A stretch of DNA of 64,000 nucleotides from Artocarpus heterophyllus (lineage: Eukaryota > Streptophyta > Magnoliopsida > Rosales > Moraceae). The stretch covers positions 15,586,827-15,650,826 of the forward strand of contig CM046341.1 of NCBI GenBank assembly GCA_025403435.1, in the 5' to 3' direction. The position numbers and the translations under genes were made by a program. The notes under the pieces were generated by a model. It worked only from the letters and a program-made list of their open reading frames with translations, was not told the origin of the DNA and did no database searches. The number at the start of each line of letters is the position of its first letter. The first letter of the stretch is position 1. Below, piece after piece: positions 1 to 14,040 of this stretch.

Positions 1-906
1 AATATAATGATTTGACATATGTTATAAATTGAGAAGCATGGTTAGAAAATTGACTCTATAAATATAAATTGAATACAAAGGAATAGTGAGATGTAAAAAG
101 GGCGACGGTTACGTCCTTGGGCACGAATACCCTAAAAGGAAAAATAGGGGGAAGGTGATGACGCTTCCTTGGGTTGAAAGTCCCAGAACACACTGTACAG
201 GAATCGATTTGGTGAGGACTCGGGGCTTGATGTCCCCTCACCGGAACACCCTTGAAATGTTTATAGGGTGATCAAGTACGCCCATTTGGGTTTCGATGAG
301 TTGAGTGATACTCAATTTAACATGGATACCTAGGAACAATGATGATTGGTAATATTTGTATAAATGTGTAATTATGACACTTGGTAATGATTAACTACGG
401 TATCCATAAGATGTGATCATAATAAACCTCATAATCTGGAATATGATGTAACCTACTAACCATGCAGTTTTTAATGTGGTAATGGATAAACCATAAGGTG
501 AGTCATGATTTCCCTACTGGGCATGTCGATGCTCATCCCTATCATATCTTCATATCTCAGGTGGAACTCAGTGCAACATATTTGAAGAGGAATAAGCGAA
601 AACAATCTTGCTGTTTTCGTGTTAGAAGACCCTGTTTAATTACAACTTATCTACAACATGTAAGAGTTGTATTATTTTTTTTTATGGCTGTGTTAAGTTA
701 TTTGGGAATTGTACTATGGTGATGATGACTGTAATTATATATATTTGGTGCTACACTAAAAACTGTGGTTTGTATTTAAAACGTTTATTTTTATTTTTCT
801 TGTTGTTTAAAGACCCATGGGCATTGTTTAATTGATTTAAATAATATAAAATTTAAAATTATTTTTATTTATTTAAAACTGTTAACCCCCACATAGGGGT
901 GTTACA
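1..906. mobile_element. 3' end of an LTR, truncated by the window edge
   Basis: The stretch ends at 906 with a gggtgttaca LTR-type terminus preceded by a run of C and then G (ccccca...ggggtg). Directly after it, from 907, the sequence becomes alignable to the right-hand LTR at about 10597. The simplest reading is that a separate LTR (solo or part of an element extending left of the window) is inserted in the left LTR of the large gypsy element. No open frame of note. The small GC-richer block at 100-250 has no recognisable protein in any frame. Left boundary and target duplication are not visible. Confidence 0.5.
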
Positions 907-3315
907 GCAAAACACTTAGAAACGAATGGACATCAAAACCTCTCGATCAATATCAGCCCACCGCTGTCAGAGCATTGAGATCTGTGTCGTCAAATTTTTC
1001 AAAAAAATTCAAGCTCAATCTATTATGATGGAGGTTGAATCTAGTGAAATTGATGCCGCCATTGAGCTTAAGGGGTCCAAAATAACTAGGAGCCAAAGTG
1101 CAGCCATCAACCGACCACTGGAGCCGCTGTACACGCCGCTACGGGTGGCCGAGCTCCGGTAGACCTCGGATCTATAGCTCTCGACCTCTGATTGACGATA
1201 TGAGACAGCCTCCTAACTCGTTTTGACGCTCCGAGGGCATTGGTGCCCTTGTTTGAGCTAATTCCACTCCGATGAAATCGTCTAGTACCAGTTGTATGCA
1301 AATTGAGGTGACTCAGACTATAGTAACAAAGTTTAGAATGACATATCCAGCAATTGTAAATCTTCATAAAGCGTTCCAAGCCATCCATAGTCGCTCAAGG
1401 ACCATTGTCAAGGACACTTCGTAGACTATAGACACAGCAAGCTACAACTGAACCCACTTAGCTCGGAGTCTAGGTAAGTAAGAATCTCGTCTACAGTATG
1501 AACAGTTTTAAACTAAATTGTTTTAAATGTTTTAATAAAAAATTATGAAAATAAATTATTAGTGACTTGTTACATTGTTTTATGTTATGATGTGTTATAT
1601 TATGATAATATGATTTATTATGTTATGTCATGTCATAATATGCTTTGATTATGTTATGATTAATGTGTGATGTATGCAATATTTAAATCATATTGTTTAG
1701 TCACTCTTAAGTTAAGTATGTTTACGATTTACGATTTATGATTTATGTAATTGTGATGCTATGTAGTAACATGCCATACTACATACACATAATAAAATAA
1801 GAAAAAAATTGATAAAACAAGTTAAAGGTGTTGTACCAACCTCTCGACCTACGGGGAGGCTTCAAAAAAATGGTTGATGATCTCAGCGTCGTTGGGGACC
1901 TCGAGAACCCTGACTACCCGAGGATCGTGCACAACCGTACGATCACTTAAGCGCAATTAATAAGATAAGTTATAGTTTAAATAATTAAGCATAAAACAAG
2001 TTGATAAGCAAGCATAATATGTTCATGCATATTTTTATTAAAATGATTTTTAATTATGTTTTCTGAGACTAATTTCTTACTTGCTGGGTGAAAGCTTATT
2101 TAAGTATGTTCATGTTGTAGGCATGAAAAACCTGTCAACGGCACTTGATGGGCAGTGGTGAGCGGCGGACGAATAGTGAAGATGGGAATGGATACCACTC
2201 ACGTAATTTGTAATATTTTTGCATTTTTAGTTTACGAATTTATGTTATGTTTTTATTTTACAAAATTATGTATGTCCTTAGTTTACAAAAGTTATGTACG
2301 TATGGATAGTAAATAAAATTACATTATTATGTTTTAAAAACCAAGGTTGTAGTTATACGACCTTGGTCTAAAGAGTTTTAAGGTTTAAAAATGTTGCAAT
2401 AGACAATGCAACAAATACACAAAAGTATTCAAGTAAGGAAAATTACATGGTTATTTAGAATTAAAAAAATAATTATAGGAGTTTTACGTTAAATTAATAA
2501 ATGAGTTTTATGAATATGCTTCATGAATTTGTTGCTATGAAAGTTTATATAGCTATGCTTTATGAAAACATATGTTAGACTTAAGAGAATAGAGTATAAG
2601 AAATTTATTATAGTAAAGAAATGTCATATGAGCTTTAAGTTAAATTAGGTAAGGTTTTCAATGAATATGTTTTATAAATTTATTATGAAAGTTTAAAAGA
2701 ATATATTTTAGAAATTAGTACGTTAAACTTAAAAGTTTAAGTTATAAGAAATTATATTTTGTTTAGTTCAAAAAGATTAAGTTCTAAGAAAGCATTATGT
2801 TAGTTTGAAGATAATAAATTATAAGTAAATATATAGATAATTTTTAAGAAAGTTTTAAAAAGCATTTAAAATGGGATTTTATTTCAACTTTTAATTTAAA
2901 ATTGTCTTTGAAATAGTTTTATTGAAATTAAGACATGTTTTAAAGGTGATAGTTTTTAAATAATTATCTTTTTGTTTAAAGGAAAAAAAATTTAAGGAAT
3001 TGGTTTTGTTTAAGAATTTAATATATGATGTATATAATGATTTAAGTCCTTAGAGTTTATAATTATGTTAAAAAGTTATAATTGTTATTACGTTACAATC
3101 ACGTTTAAGAAATTAATATGACTATTAGATTTATGGATTTAAGTTTTGAGAAATGATTATTATTTCTTTTAAGGTTATATGTTAAAAATTCTTTATCATC
3201 AAAATTTTATTTTAGAAAAAAAAAATTCCAAAATTTCAGTGCTTTATGATTAAGTATGTTTAAGTTTACAGTTATATTTAAATTAAGTAACGACCACGTA
3301 GGTAGGGTCATTACA
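907..3315 (+). mobile_element. Left (5') LTR of a large Ty3/gypsy element, 3' part only
   Basis: Alignable over its whole length with 10597-12940, with many scattered substitutions and small indels (roughly one base in ten by eye). Shared landmarks include the gagcggcggacgaata block (2161 and 11806) and the gtaggtagggtc ending at 3310 and 12935. It ends at 3315 in ttaca and is followed by a primer-binding-site-like sequence. Its 5' half lies beyond the inserted LTR and outside the window. The strong divergence between the two LTRs indicates an old insertion. Confidence 0.8.
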
Positions 3316-3337
3316 GTTGACATCAGAGCTGGTATCC
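3316..3337 (+). other. Primer-binding-site-like sequence of the gypsy element
   Basis: The sequence gttgacatcagagctggtat immediately follows the LTR terminus. It resembles the TGGTATCAGAGC class of plant PBS (complementary to the 3' end of initiator tRNA-Met) but is altered or rearranged. Its position next to the LTR end is the main support. Confidence 0.45.
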
Positions 3338-6300
3338 TGTCATCCTACTTCACATCATCATGTGCCTACTTCGCCACAATCCAAGTAAGTTTAGTTAATT
3401 AAATGTTAAATTATGTTACGTTAGTTATTAAGTGCCAATATTTCAAATGACGGCAATCAAGTTATCGTCACACTAAGCACGGTTTTAGATGTCCTCTCAA
3501 AGCCCGACGCCAAGCCCAACTATCATGATGCCTTAAATCACTGGAAGCGGTATTGGGTGCCAACTTCCTAAGCGACTAAGACAACACCTAGAATCACGTG
3601 AATGCTAGAATCAACACTTCGAGATGATCAACACTCATAGCACAAATTCAGGCGAGAATATATAGAGTTACAACCATAGAAAAGGTCAATTAACTAGTCA
3701 ACAAAGGATCCAGAGGTTCACAAAAGCTCCTTCAGATTTAAAAATGATTAATAAATCTCACCAATTTTAATGTAACCTTTTTAACTGTTATATTACAAAA
3801 AAATAAAATAATAACAAAATTATCATTTTCTAAACTTCTTTCCTCTCTTCCTCAAGACTTTCTTCTTATTTGTATTTTATCCCTCATTCCCTTTATGTCA
3901 AATACGGAGCTACTATCAAGGTAGCTATGCCACAGAAAGAAAAGAAGCTCATAGATCTATTTCAACTTTATTGCTGACCCATGATCAAAACTGCCCCTTA
4001 TGAGTGCATGAGCAGTTCTTCACTAAAAGCTGATTCTATTGGTGGATGGATAACACCCTTCAATTTGCCACGAGAATAAAGGAAGTCACAGTTAGGATAC
4101 ACAAGGGACGCGAGAACGAAATCTTCTTCAAAGAATTACCACCAAAGGCGATGATGTCAAGACACTTCTTCAAAGCACGAACGAGTACATTGTCAAAAAG
4201 AATTTCCTAGCTTGGACCATTAATGAGGACATCAATATCTGACTTAAAGAAGACGTAGAATAATAGATAGGCATAGGAACACTACGGGGTTAGTGGTGTG
4301 ACATGTCATACTATTGAGCAAGCATACGTATAGTATACAAAATAAGATTTATGTATGAACAATAGAAGCTTTTGATAGGAAGAACTTCATGTTACGTGAC
4401 CTGCTAGAGGCGAGTAAGGTCCTAATCTCAACAACGGTTTATGATATGCAATAACTGCTAATAAAAAAAAAAGAGTTTAGTAATTTAATTATATGAAAGT
4501 ATGATTGATATATGTATGAATGTTATGAAATATGATTTTGCATGTATTATAGATACAATATGACTTAAAGTATGATATGAAATAGTTGCTAACAAAAGAA
4601 AAATGTTTAGAAACTTTATGATATGTAAGTATGAATGACAAGTATATGTATGATATGTTTATGAATGTTATGTGTATGTGTAATGTTAATATGAATGTTA
4701 TGATTGATGTTTGTTATCTGGATTATTAACACGATATAGCTTATAAGTACCACGAAATGCATAATAACCATAAAGTTCATAAGAAACCCATTAAGGACTT
4801 AACCTCTTAGATTACGATAAAATAATAGATTTCATAGAATCAAAATTTTGGTAAGGATAAACACACAGATCCTTACAAGAAATCAGAATGTATGTAGAAG
4901 TTTAAGATATAAGAGAAGAACTTCCCAAAGGTCACAAAGTGTCTATGGGTGGTTACTTTTAAACTAGCATCCAACCAACAAAACCCATAATAGTGTCTTA
5001 GAACGAGATATTCCCTCCCCAACCCATAGATAATATATATATATATATATATAGGTAAAAGAATAAATAATAAATAAATTATGTGGATCGGTAGAACATC
5101 ATCCTATAAGAAGTTAAGAAAAAAATTTGTTGAAGTAGAGTTGCTTCTACTTATCTAAGAGATGTAAGTAACTTAACAAGGGTATTATAAGAGAATAGGA
5201 ATGACAATGTATAGTCATTAACATACCCGTTTAGGAATTGAGAAAGAAAAGACTTCAGGATGGTTCAAAATCTGAACCCCTATGATAGAGCTGCATAACT
5301 CAGATAGACTAATCATAACAAAGGGGAAACGAATAGAAATTCCCGAACAAAAAAAATATATATCACATCATATGACTCGATGACATTTAGTCATCGATAG
5401 CCATAAAACCTAGTTTAGGACAAGCAGATAGATATGTTCTTTTAGGGACACAATCTGCCATATTATTAAATGATCTTTAGTCATCAATGGGCAGAGAACA
5501 AATTTAAGATAAGTAGACTGAAACATTCGCTTAAGATAACGAATATAGAATTTCAAGCTAGAGTAGTAGACTTACAAAATTCAAGCAAAAGCTAAGAAGA
5601 CCACCTCAAGTAAAAGTGGTCACCCTTCTAGTTTATAAAACCTAAAAATAGGAAAAAGTTATGGAATAAACAAGGTCAAAGACCTTGGAGTCAAACACCA
5701 AACCCTCGTTAGTAATTAGATGCTACGAAATACGAGTATAGGGATAATAAAAACCCTTTGACTAGCTAAGACGTGCCATATTAAGGAGAAATCCTCTAGA
5801 ATTAGTGGTGGAGCAAACTTATGAGGGTATCGCTCAACCTCTTAAGAAAAATTTAGTTATATAACTGATGGTCGGGATAATCCTAAGTTATTTTCATTGA
5901 AAAAAAATATGTGCTTAGTCATATAAAATAAGCCCAACTAAGACGTCATCCTTAGAGTAGTATTTACTGGGACTCATAGCAAAAAACTTCCAAAGCCGAG
6001 GCTATGAATTTATGACACATCTCTCAAGAAACAATAGACATGAAGGAATGACAACCTTTTGGAAGTATCGATGCGATGTCCCTGATGAATGTACGGATAG
6101 TAAAGACTAGAGAGCCGATGATGTCTAGCCAATATGATTAACAAGTTTAAGAGTAAGATGTCGAGGCTTGGGACATAGCAGCAGTTTAAGGACCATTTAT
6201 ACACCCTTCTTGACGCCAATAAAAAAGTGTGCTAATATTAAGATTAGAGATAGTGTACGAGGAGGATGACACATGTAGTGTCCACTAAGTAAAGTAACGC

Positions 6301-8499
6301 ATCTGAGGATTTTTTAATAGGCATGTCTCAACAGTAGGAATTGCACGATAGGCAAGTAAGGTTTAACGAGAGCCCTTCCAGTCACGATAAAATCAACAGG
6401 ATTCATCCTTTGACAAGTTAAATGTATTGCTCTTAAAAAAGAAAGAATATAAATATATATAGCAATGAAACCTAAGATTGGAGTGTCACCAAGGAAAACA
6501 TTAGACACATTATGACACATTAGAGCATAAATTTCATGTAAGATCATAAGAATAGGTGTCCAGCCTATATTATTCATCTAAAGATAGATGAACATAAAAA
6601 AGAAAAAAGGAAAGATTTCTTCTTGATAGAATTTCAAAGCCAACAAAACCAATAACCCATAAGTATACTTCTTAGTTATTTTCCCCATACTATTCCTATC
6701 CACAAATATATATATATATACACACACATACAAAAAATACCCAATAGAAAAAGACTTGTAGTGTATCCATCCCCCTTTCGAAAAGGAAATCTTGTTAAAT
6801 TTAAGGTTGAACATCAAGGACTAGATTAAGAACGACCTGAAGTAGTCAATAGAACTATGATCCATAACCATGAAATAGAAATACCTTGATATCAAAAGAC
6901 CCAACTAATGAACTGGAACCATCAACATAGGCTTTCATTTCTAAATGTTAACAATACCCAATTAGAGCAGCAAGGATAAAAACTTATTAGCTATGAAAAG
7001 AAAAGTTTAAGAACCCGATTAAGTTAAGATTAAGATGACAAGAAGAGAGTGAAGACAAGCATATGGTGCCTTATTGAATAAGTTTGCAACTCTTAGTCTG
7101 GTTCAAACTTGACAATGAGATAGAATAGGAGTAGAAGACTTGTTTAAGAAGGCTCTTGAAGCCTAAGACACAACCCTTCCCAGAAAAAGTAAGGAAGCCT
7201 TACAATGATATAGGATGCTAAGGAGATCTAAAGAAAAGGAACACGTAGCCAACTATAGACATGAAATTCACATGTAGAGAAAGTTAAGACACATCATAAA
7301 TGTTTCTATAGTGGAAACAAGATTGATTAGAACCCCGAAGGAAAGATAGGTTAAACAAATAGTAAAATACTGTCAGACAACTTAAGCAAGATTATGCCGT
7401 TTAAAAAGTTGAGACAATTAAGGCTAAAATGACAACAATTTTATAAGAAAATAGGTGTTCAAAAGACTAGAATTTCAATCTCAAGGTGGGTAAAACGTAG
7501 GCAAGATTCTAATAAACCTCTTACAGGTTAAAGGAGATAGTATAGTTTTACTCTTTTGGAAGAGCATACCCCACTCAGTAGCACAAGATTTAGATCTAGA
7601 ATAATTTCTTACCCATAAATAGGCAATGAAAAAACGTAAAACTACCCAAGCATTTATGATATGCTTCGGTAACATGTCCTAGATTTTAGAGTAAGTACAA
7701 ATAAAGGGAATCAATAGGACAATTTTATATGCTATAAGAATCTGTTTGCCTTGATATGTCACGATAGAATGTCGAGATTTCTAAAATAAGCCTGTTTAAT
7801 GAGAATCCATGGTATGATCTTCACAGGTCAAGGGACTCAATATACCCAATTATATAGTGTCACAGTGGGATTTTCTGCTAGAAGAAAAATAAAACCTCTA
7901 ATTTGTCTATAAGAAACTAGAAGAAATTAATGTAAGACATTATTTTTAAATAGAAATCATCAGAACGATTTAGATAATCAAGTAGAATTTAGAAAATATC
8001 TCATGACCAACATAGAGGTCACAAAAGCAAAACCAAGAGAGACCCTACGAATTTAAAAAAAAAAATGGAATGAATTTCCTTTTTCTCGTACCCCAAGGAG
8101 AGGCGAGACATGTTCAAGAGAGATATGAAAGGATAAGCTCAAGTGTTATGAACCCTTAGAAGTTTTTAAACAATAAACATGTTTTAGACAGTCATTATCA
8201 CTAGTCTAAGATGACTAGATGAAAAAGACCTATATATTAAGCAATAAAAAGATGAACTTTCTAACTAGTTTCTATGTACCAGATCATGATGTAGATGTAG
8301 ATACGCAACCTAAGATACGTAATAGGATTAGTACAAGTCTTGGAACAAGAGAAAGATAGCCTCAAGAAAGCGAGGCCATATTTCCATATCAAGATACTTG
8401 GGATAGAATTACTAAATGAAAGAAAACCCTATTGGTTTAAGTTACGAAGCCGTAGGATACCCCTAGTTTATCGTGATTTTTGAGGACGAAAATTTTATA

Positions 8500-8511
8500 T
8501 GGTGGGTAGAT
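8500..8511 (+). other. Polypurine tract of the gypsy element
   Basis: ggtgggtagat lies immediately before the TGTAATGAC start of the right LTR. Position and composition match the plus-strand primer of chromodomain gypsy elements. Confidence 0.55.
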
Positions 8512-11500
8512 TGTAATGACTAGAAAAATCCAAAAAAAAAAATAATAAGTATGATTAATTAAGGATTTTTCCATAATTACTTCATTAAGTACTTGAGAAA
8601 GTACAAGTTTAGAATTTATTAACACGCAAATTTAAAGGTCTTAATAGGTATAAGACCTTAGAAAAAAATAATGTTATGAATGCACAAATTTATGTGCTTT
8701 TATGAAACATGTAACAAATGTGATGTTATGATAGTACACTTAAATAATTAAAAATAATTATTTAATGTGCTAAACTAAAAGCTAATAATTCAATAATTTC
8801 ATGTATGAGCCAAAGAAGTGATATTCATAAGAATCTCAATTAGAATATATAAATTGAGATTATTTGACAAAAGTGAAATTTCCAACTTACTATGATTATA
8901 CAAAAATTCTTATATGATATTAGCTTAGGAAGAGTAAACCAGATCAATAGTGATCATTAGCTAACAAATATAATTCTGAAACGGTGAGCACAAAATTTAC
9001 CAAAATAAGACCGTTCTCAAAATTTAATGAGATCATAAAGTAAGTTAAGAATGCTATAAGTCATAAAGATTATTAGAAATTCAAGAATTTGCAATATCCT
9101 ATATATGCACAGTTAGTTATTTACAAGTGTAAATGATTGTATGAAATTATAATTATAAGTTATCATTATTATAAGAACATTAATGGAGCCACAAAAATTA
9201 ACGAGCATTTAAGACAATACAACATCACAAATAGATCACTTTCAAATCCATAATGTGATTAAGGAAAGTTTAAAAACATCCATAGATTAGAAATGCACTC
9301 ATAAGTGACTTTCATGAAAAATAGTTCGGGTTATACCCATAAAGCATGAAATCATACTAAGTTTAGAATTTAAATTAAATTAACTTTCAAATAGTCAATT
9401 TAATTTACAAAATATTTATAAATTATATTATCACTTTTATGATGAAATTAGAGGTTTTTAACTTGAAAATTTTTAATGAAAAATATCTTAATTAACATTT
9501 TAAAGTTTTAAAATTTACAAAAAAAAATTAAAAATTATGTTGAGCAAAGTTTTAAATACAGAATATCTTGTTTAGAATACATATATATAAACATGTATAT
9601 AGTTGTGAAGATAGTTAACCACCAGTTTTGAATACAAAAAAAATTCAAATTTAACATTTCAAAAAATAAAATAAAATCATGAAATCCATGTTGTATGAAT
9701 AAATTTATGAAAACAGTGTATGACAGTATGAATATTTTAATAAGACATTAATATGGTGAGAAATTTAAACTTACTTTAGTTATTTTTAAAGAGCAGGAAT
9801 AATATGGTTTTAGAAAATACAACTATATGTTCATGAGAATTTCAAGTTTACAGATCAAATTTGATCAATCCGATACAACACAAAATTAGACTGTGAGGTC
9901 TCATTGTCTATAAATACATGGACCCAAAAAAAAAAAAATTGGCCAATCAAAAATCAACCATACACACTCTCTCTCTACACTCTTTCTCATTAAGCTTAGT
10001 CCAAGAATTGGCCGCCGTTTCAACACCTCTGACACCATCGAAAAGATCTCATTGAGCTATGTCCAACGGTGTATCATGCCGCCCACTACTCCATCGGAGG
10101 AAGTCACATGCGCCGATCAAAGTGACAGAGAAACCCAAAACTTTCCAACGAAATATCTTCTCCGTTCGGTATTCGATCTACGTGATACTTGTTCCTACAC
10201 AACCACCATCACGAGAGGAACAAGTTCCACCTTTTGTTGCACCTCAGCAACTGTCGGAGTGCTCCGTCCATCTACCCCTATCGTTGCCACTATGCCACCC
10301 TTGATCCCACCACCTCTGGCAACGGTGATCGACACCGCCACTGCCATTATGTTCAGAAGACTTTGTTTACCGAAAGCCCTCCTTCAGTTGTAGGACGACC
10401 CCTTGATCATGACATTCCCAACCGTTTGGTGGCAAATTGGTGGTTCCTTTGCACTCAGAGATGTCCGTTGATCAAAGAGCTTCGATCAATTTCATCGAAG
10501 GACCATCAAATAACGGAGATTGAGGGCCGCCATCTGCACCGCCATAGTGATCTCGAAAGCATCGTTCCACATTGTGTTGAGGCTCACCATCATGGGAAAA
10601 ACACACAGAGATGAATGGATGTCAAAACCCCTCGAGCAATTTCAGCCCACCGTTGTCGGAGCATTGAGATCCATTTCACTAGATTTTTGAAAAAAATTCA
10701 AGCTCGATCTATTGTGATGGAGGTCTAATATGGTGAAATTGATGCTACCATTGAGCTCAAGGGGTCCAAAATACCTAGGAGCCAAAGTGTCATCGTCAAC
10801 CGACCACCGAAGTCGCCGCACGCGTCGTCGTGGGTGGTTGAGCTCTAGCGGATCTTGGTTCCTAAGCTCCTGACCTTCGATTGACAATCTAAGATAGCCT
10901 TCTGACTCTTTTTGATGCTCCAAACGCAATGGTGCCCTACATTCAAGCTAATTCCACTCTGTTAAAAATCGTCTAGTACCGGCTTCATGCAGATCGAGGC
11001 GACTTAGACTACAGTAACAAAGTTTAGAATGATGTATCCAGCAATTGTAAATCTCCATGAAGCGTTCTTAGCCATCCATGGTCGCTCAAGGACCACTGTT
11101 GAGGACGCTTGTGGAAACAACAAGATACAACTGGACTCGCTCAGCTCAGAGTCTAAATAAGTAGGAATCTCGCTTATAGTATGAACAGTTTTAAACTAAA
11201 TTGTTTTAAATATTTTCATAAAAATTTATGAAAATGCATTATCAGTGATGTGTTACACTGTTTTATGTTATGATGTGTTATATTATGATAATATGATTTA
11301 TTATGTTATGATTACTGTGTGATGTATGTAATATTTAAATCATATCATTTAGTCACTTTCAAGTTAAGTATGTTTACAATTTACGATTTATATAATTGTG
11401 ATGCTATGTAGTAACATGCCATATTGCATACACACAAAAAATAAGAGAAAATTAATAAGACAAGTTAAGGGTGTCATACCAACCTCTCGACCTATGGTAA

Positions 11501-12940
11501 GGCTTCAAAAAAAAGGATTTATGATCTCGGCATCGTTGGGGACCTTGCAAACCATGACTACCCGAGAATCACGCACAACCGTACGATCACTTAAGCACAA
11601 TTAATAAGATAAGTTATAGTTTAAATAATTAAGCATAAAACAAGTTGATAAGCAAGCATAAGATGTTCATGCATATTTTTATTAAAATGATTTTTAATTA
11701 TGTTTTGTGAGACTAATTTCCTACTTGCTGAGCCAAAGCTTATTTAAGTATGTTCATGCTATAGGTATGAAAAACTTATCAGCAGCACTCGATAGGTAGT
11801 GGTAAGCGGCGGACGAATAGTAAAGATGGGAATGGCTACCACTCACGCAATTTGTAATATTTTTGCATTTTTAGTTTACGAATTTATGCTTGCTTTTATT
11901 TTATGAAATTATGTATGTCCTTAATTTACAAAAGTTATGTACGCATGAATAGTAAATAAAATTACGTAATTATATTTTAAAAACCAAGGTTGTAATCAAA
12001 AAACCTTAGTCCAAAGAGTTTTAAGGTTTAAAAATGTTGCAATAGACAATGCAACAAATACACAAAATTATTCAAGTAAGGAAAATTATATGATTACTTA
12101 GAATTAAAAATAATAATTATAGGAGTTTTACGTTAAATTAAGAAATGAGTTTTATGAATTTGTTGCTATGAAAGTTTATATAGCTATGCTTTAAGAAAAC
12201 AAATGTTAGACTTAAGAGAATAGATTATAAGAAATTAATTATAGTAAAGAAATATCATATGTGCTTTAAGTTAAATTAGGTAAGGTTTTTAATGAATATG
12301 TTTTATGAATTTATTATGAGAGTTTAAAAGAATATCTTTAAGAAATTAGTATGTTAAACTTAAAAGTTTAAGTTATAAGAAATTATGTCTTGTTTAATTT
12401 AAAAAGATTAAGTTCTAAGAAAGCATTATGTTAATTTGAAGATAATAAATTACAAGTAAATATATAGATAATTTTTAAGAAAGTTTTAAAGAGCATTTAA
12501 AATGGGATTTTATTTCAACATTTAATTTGAAATAGTTTTATTTAAATTAAGAAATGTTTTAAAGGTGATAGTTTTTAAATAATTATCTTTTTGTTTAAAG
12601 GAAAAAAAATTTAAGGAATTATTATGGTTATGTTTAAGAACTTAATATATGATGTATATAATGAATTAAGCCTTTAGAGTTTATAATTACATTAAAAAGT
12701 AATAATTGTTATCATGTTACAATCATGTTTTAGAAATTAATATGACAATTAGATTTATGGAATTAAGTTTTGAGAATTGATTATTATTTCTTTTAAGGTT
12801 ATATGTTTAGAATTCTTTATCATCAAAATTTCATTTTAGAAAAAAAATTATTCCAAAATTTCAGTACTTTATGATTAAGTAAGTTTAAGTTTACAATTAT
12901 GTTTAAGTTAAGTAACGGCCATGTAGGTAGGGTCGTTGCA
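8512..12940 (+). mobile_element. Right (3') LTR of the large Ty3/gypsy element, 4429 bp
   Basis: Begins TGTAATGAC after the polypurine tract and ends ...ggtcgttgca at 12940 (TG...CA). Its 3' half matches 907-3315. A TATAAATA box at 9909-9916 is followed by CT-rich leader sequence (9967-9990), so U3 is about 1.4 kb and the R-U5 leader about 3 kb. A GC-richer patch at 10000-10950 contains overlapping open stretches on both strands (to 141 codons) with no recognisable domain; I treat them as non-coding. Large LTRs of 4-5 kb are typical of some Tekay/Del-like plant gypsy elements; that lineage assignment is inference. Confidence 0.8.
9909..9916 (+). promoter_or_regulatory. TATA box of the gypsy LTR promoter
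   Basis: TATAAATA lies about 1.4 kb into the right LTR, followed some 50 bp downstream by a CT-rich tract (ctctctctctacactcttt). This is the usual plant core-promoter arrangement. Transcription would start at about 9940. Confidence 0.5.
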
Positions 12941-13880
12941 CATTTATTTCTTAGAAGCCCAAGACATGGCTCCTCCTGTAATTGTGAAAATCCAAATAGA
13001 TGTGGATTTATTATCACTTGCATTGGTTATCCAACTAGCATCCAAGAACCCTTCTAGTACCGTGGGATAATCATTATAAAACAAACCCAAATTAATGGTT
13101 TTTTTAAGATAACCAAGTGTCCTACCAATTGCATTCTAATGCTCAACACTAGGTTACTCGTAAATCTTGACATTTTGCACACCGCAAATGCAATGTCCAA
13201 CCTTATACAATGCATGGCATATATCAACTACCAATCTCATTTGCATACTCAAGCTGTGCTACCGCTAGGCTGTCGTTTTCTAGTAATTTAATACTGGAGT
13301 CAAATAGGGTATTCGATTCTTTAAACTCAATATAGTGTGATTGATACAACGAATAGCCCGTAATATGCGTTCTCACTTTCACACCTAAAATAGTATTTAC
13401 CTCACCAAGATCTTTCATCTTAAATTGTGAAGTTAGATACTTGTTAGTATCATTCCCTCCATGCATGTTAGTTTCAAAGATAAGCAAGTCGTCAACATAC
13501 AAACATATAATCACACTAAAATCATCTATAAATCTAAAATAAATACGTTTATCTACATTATTATGCTTAAAACCATGAGACAAGATAACCGAATCAAATT
13601 TCTCATGCCATTGTTTTGGTGTTTGCTTTGATCTATAAAGCGACTTGACTAACTTGCAAACCTTATTTTCATTTCCAGGCAACACAAACACCTAAGGTTG
13701 TTCCATATAGATTTCCACATCAAGATCACCTTTTAGAAAAGATGCCTTTACATTCATTTGGTGCACATGCAAATTGTATATCGAAGTAATTGCAAATAGC
13801 ACTCTAATTGATGTCAACCTAGCTATCGGAGCATATGTATCAAAGTAGTCCATACCATACTTTTATTTTACTCATTACTT
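12941..13880 (-). pseudogene. Ty1/copia reverse transcriptase / RNase H relic
   Basis: Minus-strand translation shows a copia RT reading from high to low coordinates. It begins YGMDYFDTYAPIARL-like near 13860, then HQMNVKASFLKGDLD (about 13765-13720) and an EIYMEQP motif ending at an in-frame stop near 13693. An open stretch follows (13691-13224) with VCKLVKSLYRSKQTPKQWHE and the catalytic LYVDD box (about 13500). Further on, a frame-disrupted RNase H start (LEGFLDASWITNASDNKSTS, then AMSWASKK) runs to 12941. There the gypsy LTR interrupts it, so the gypsy element inserted into this older copia copy. Stops and frameshifts make it non-functional. Confidence 0.8.
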
Positions 13881-14040
13881 CATTCCTAATTTTTTAAAAC
13901 TATAGATTCATGTCACATACACACACACACATATTTTGAAACTGGCAAATGACTCGTATCTAATTTGTAGGACTTTGAAATAAACATACACAGTTCTATA
14001 AACCGGAGAGTATAGCACCCGCTGCTCCAACAAAAAACAG
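13881..14040. other. Short non-coding stretch with a CA repeat
   Basis: Contains an (AC)n microsatellite at about 13918-13932. No gene seen. Confidence 0.5.

Larger units (their letters stand above)
3316..8511 (+). pseudogene. Ruined internal (gag-pol) region of the gypsy element
   Basis: About 5.2 kb between the LTRs. No frame longer than about 100 codons survives on the plus strand, and I could not recognise gag, protease, RT or integrase with confidence. The 3' end keeps the family signature of chromodomain gypsy elements: a gaggacgaaa motif at 8482-8491, then a purine-rich ggtgggtaga tract just before the LTR. The minus-strand open stretches at 6010-6817, 7481-7675 and 8437-8625 are AT-rich and look like chance frames. 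It cannot encode a working polyprotein. Confidence 0.65.

Noticed and set aside
86..271. Opposed open frames at the left edge
   Set aside because: Short, overlapping on both strands, within LTR sequence, no homology recognised.
6010..6817. Series of minus-strand frames of 69-87 codons
   Set aside because: Inside the decayed gypsy interior, where coding should be on the plus strand; AT-driven hydrophobic translations with no domain.
10052..10614. Overlapping plus-strand open frames up to 141 codons
   Set aside because: They lie inside the U5/R part of a gypsy LTR, overlap each other in three frames, have no recognisable domain and are explained by local GC richness.
10642..10929. Minus-strand 95-codon frame
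   Set aside because: Within the same LTR. The corresponding left LTR segment (about 960-1250) does not keep this frame.
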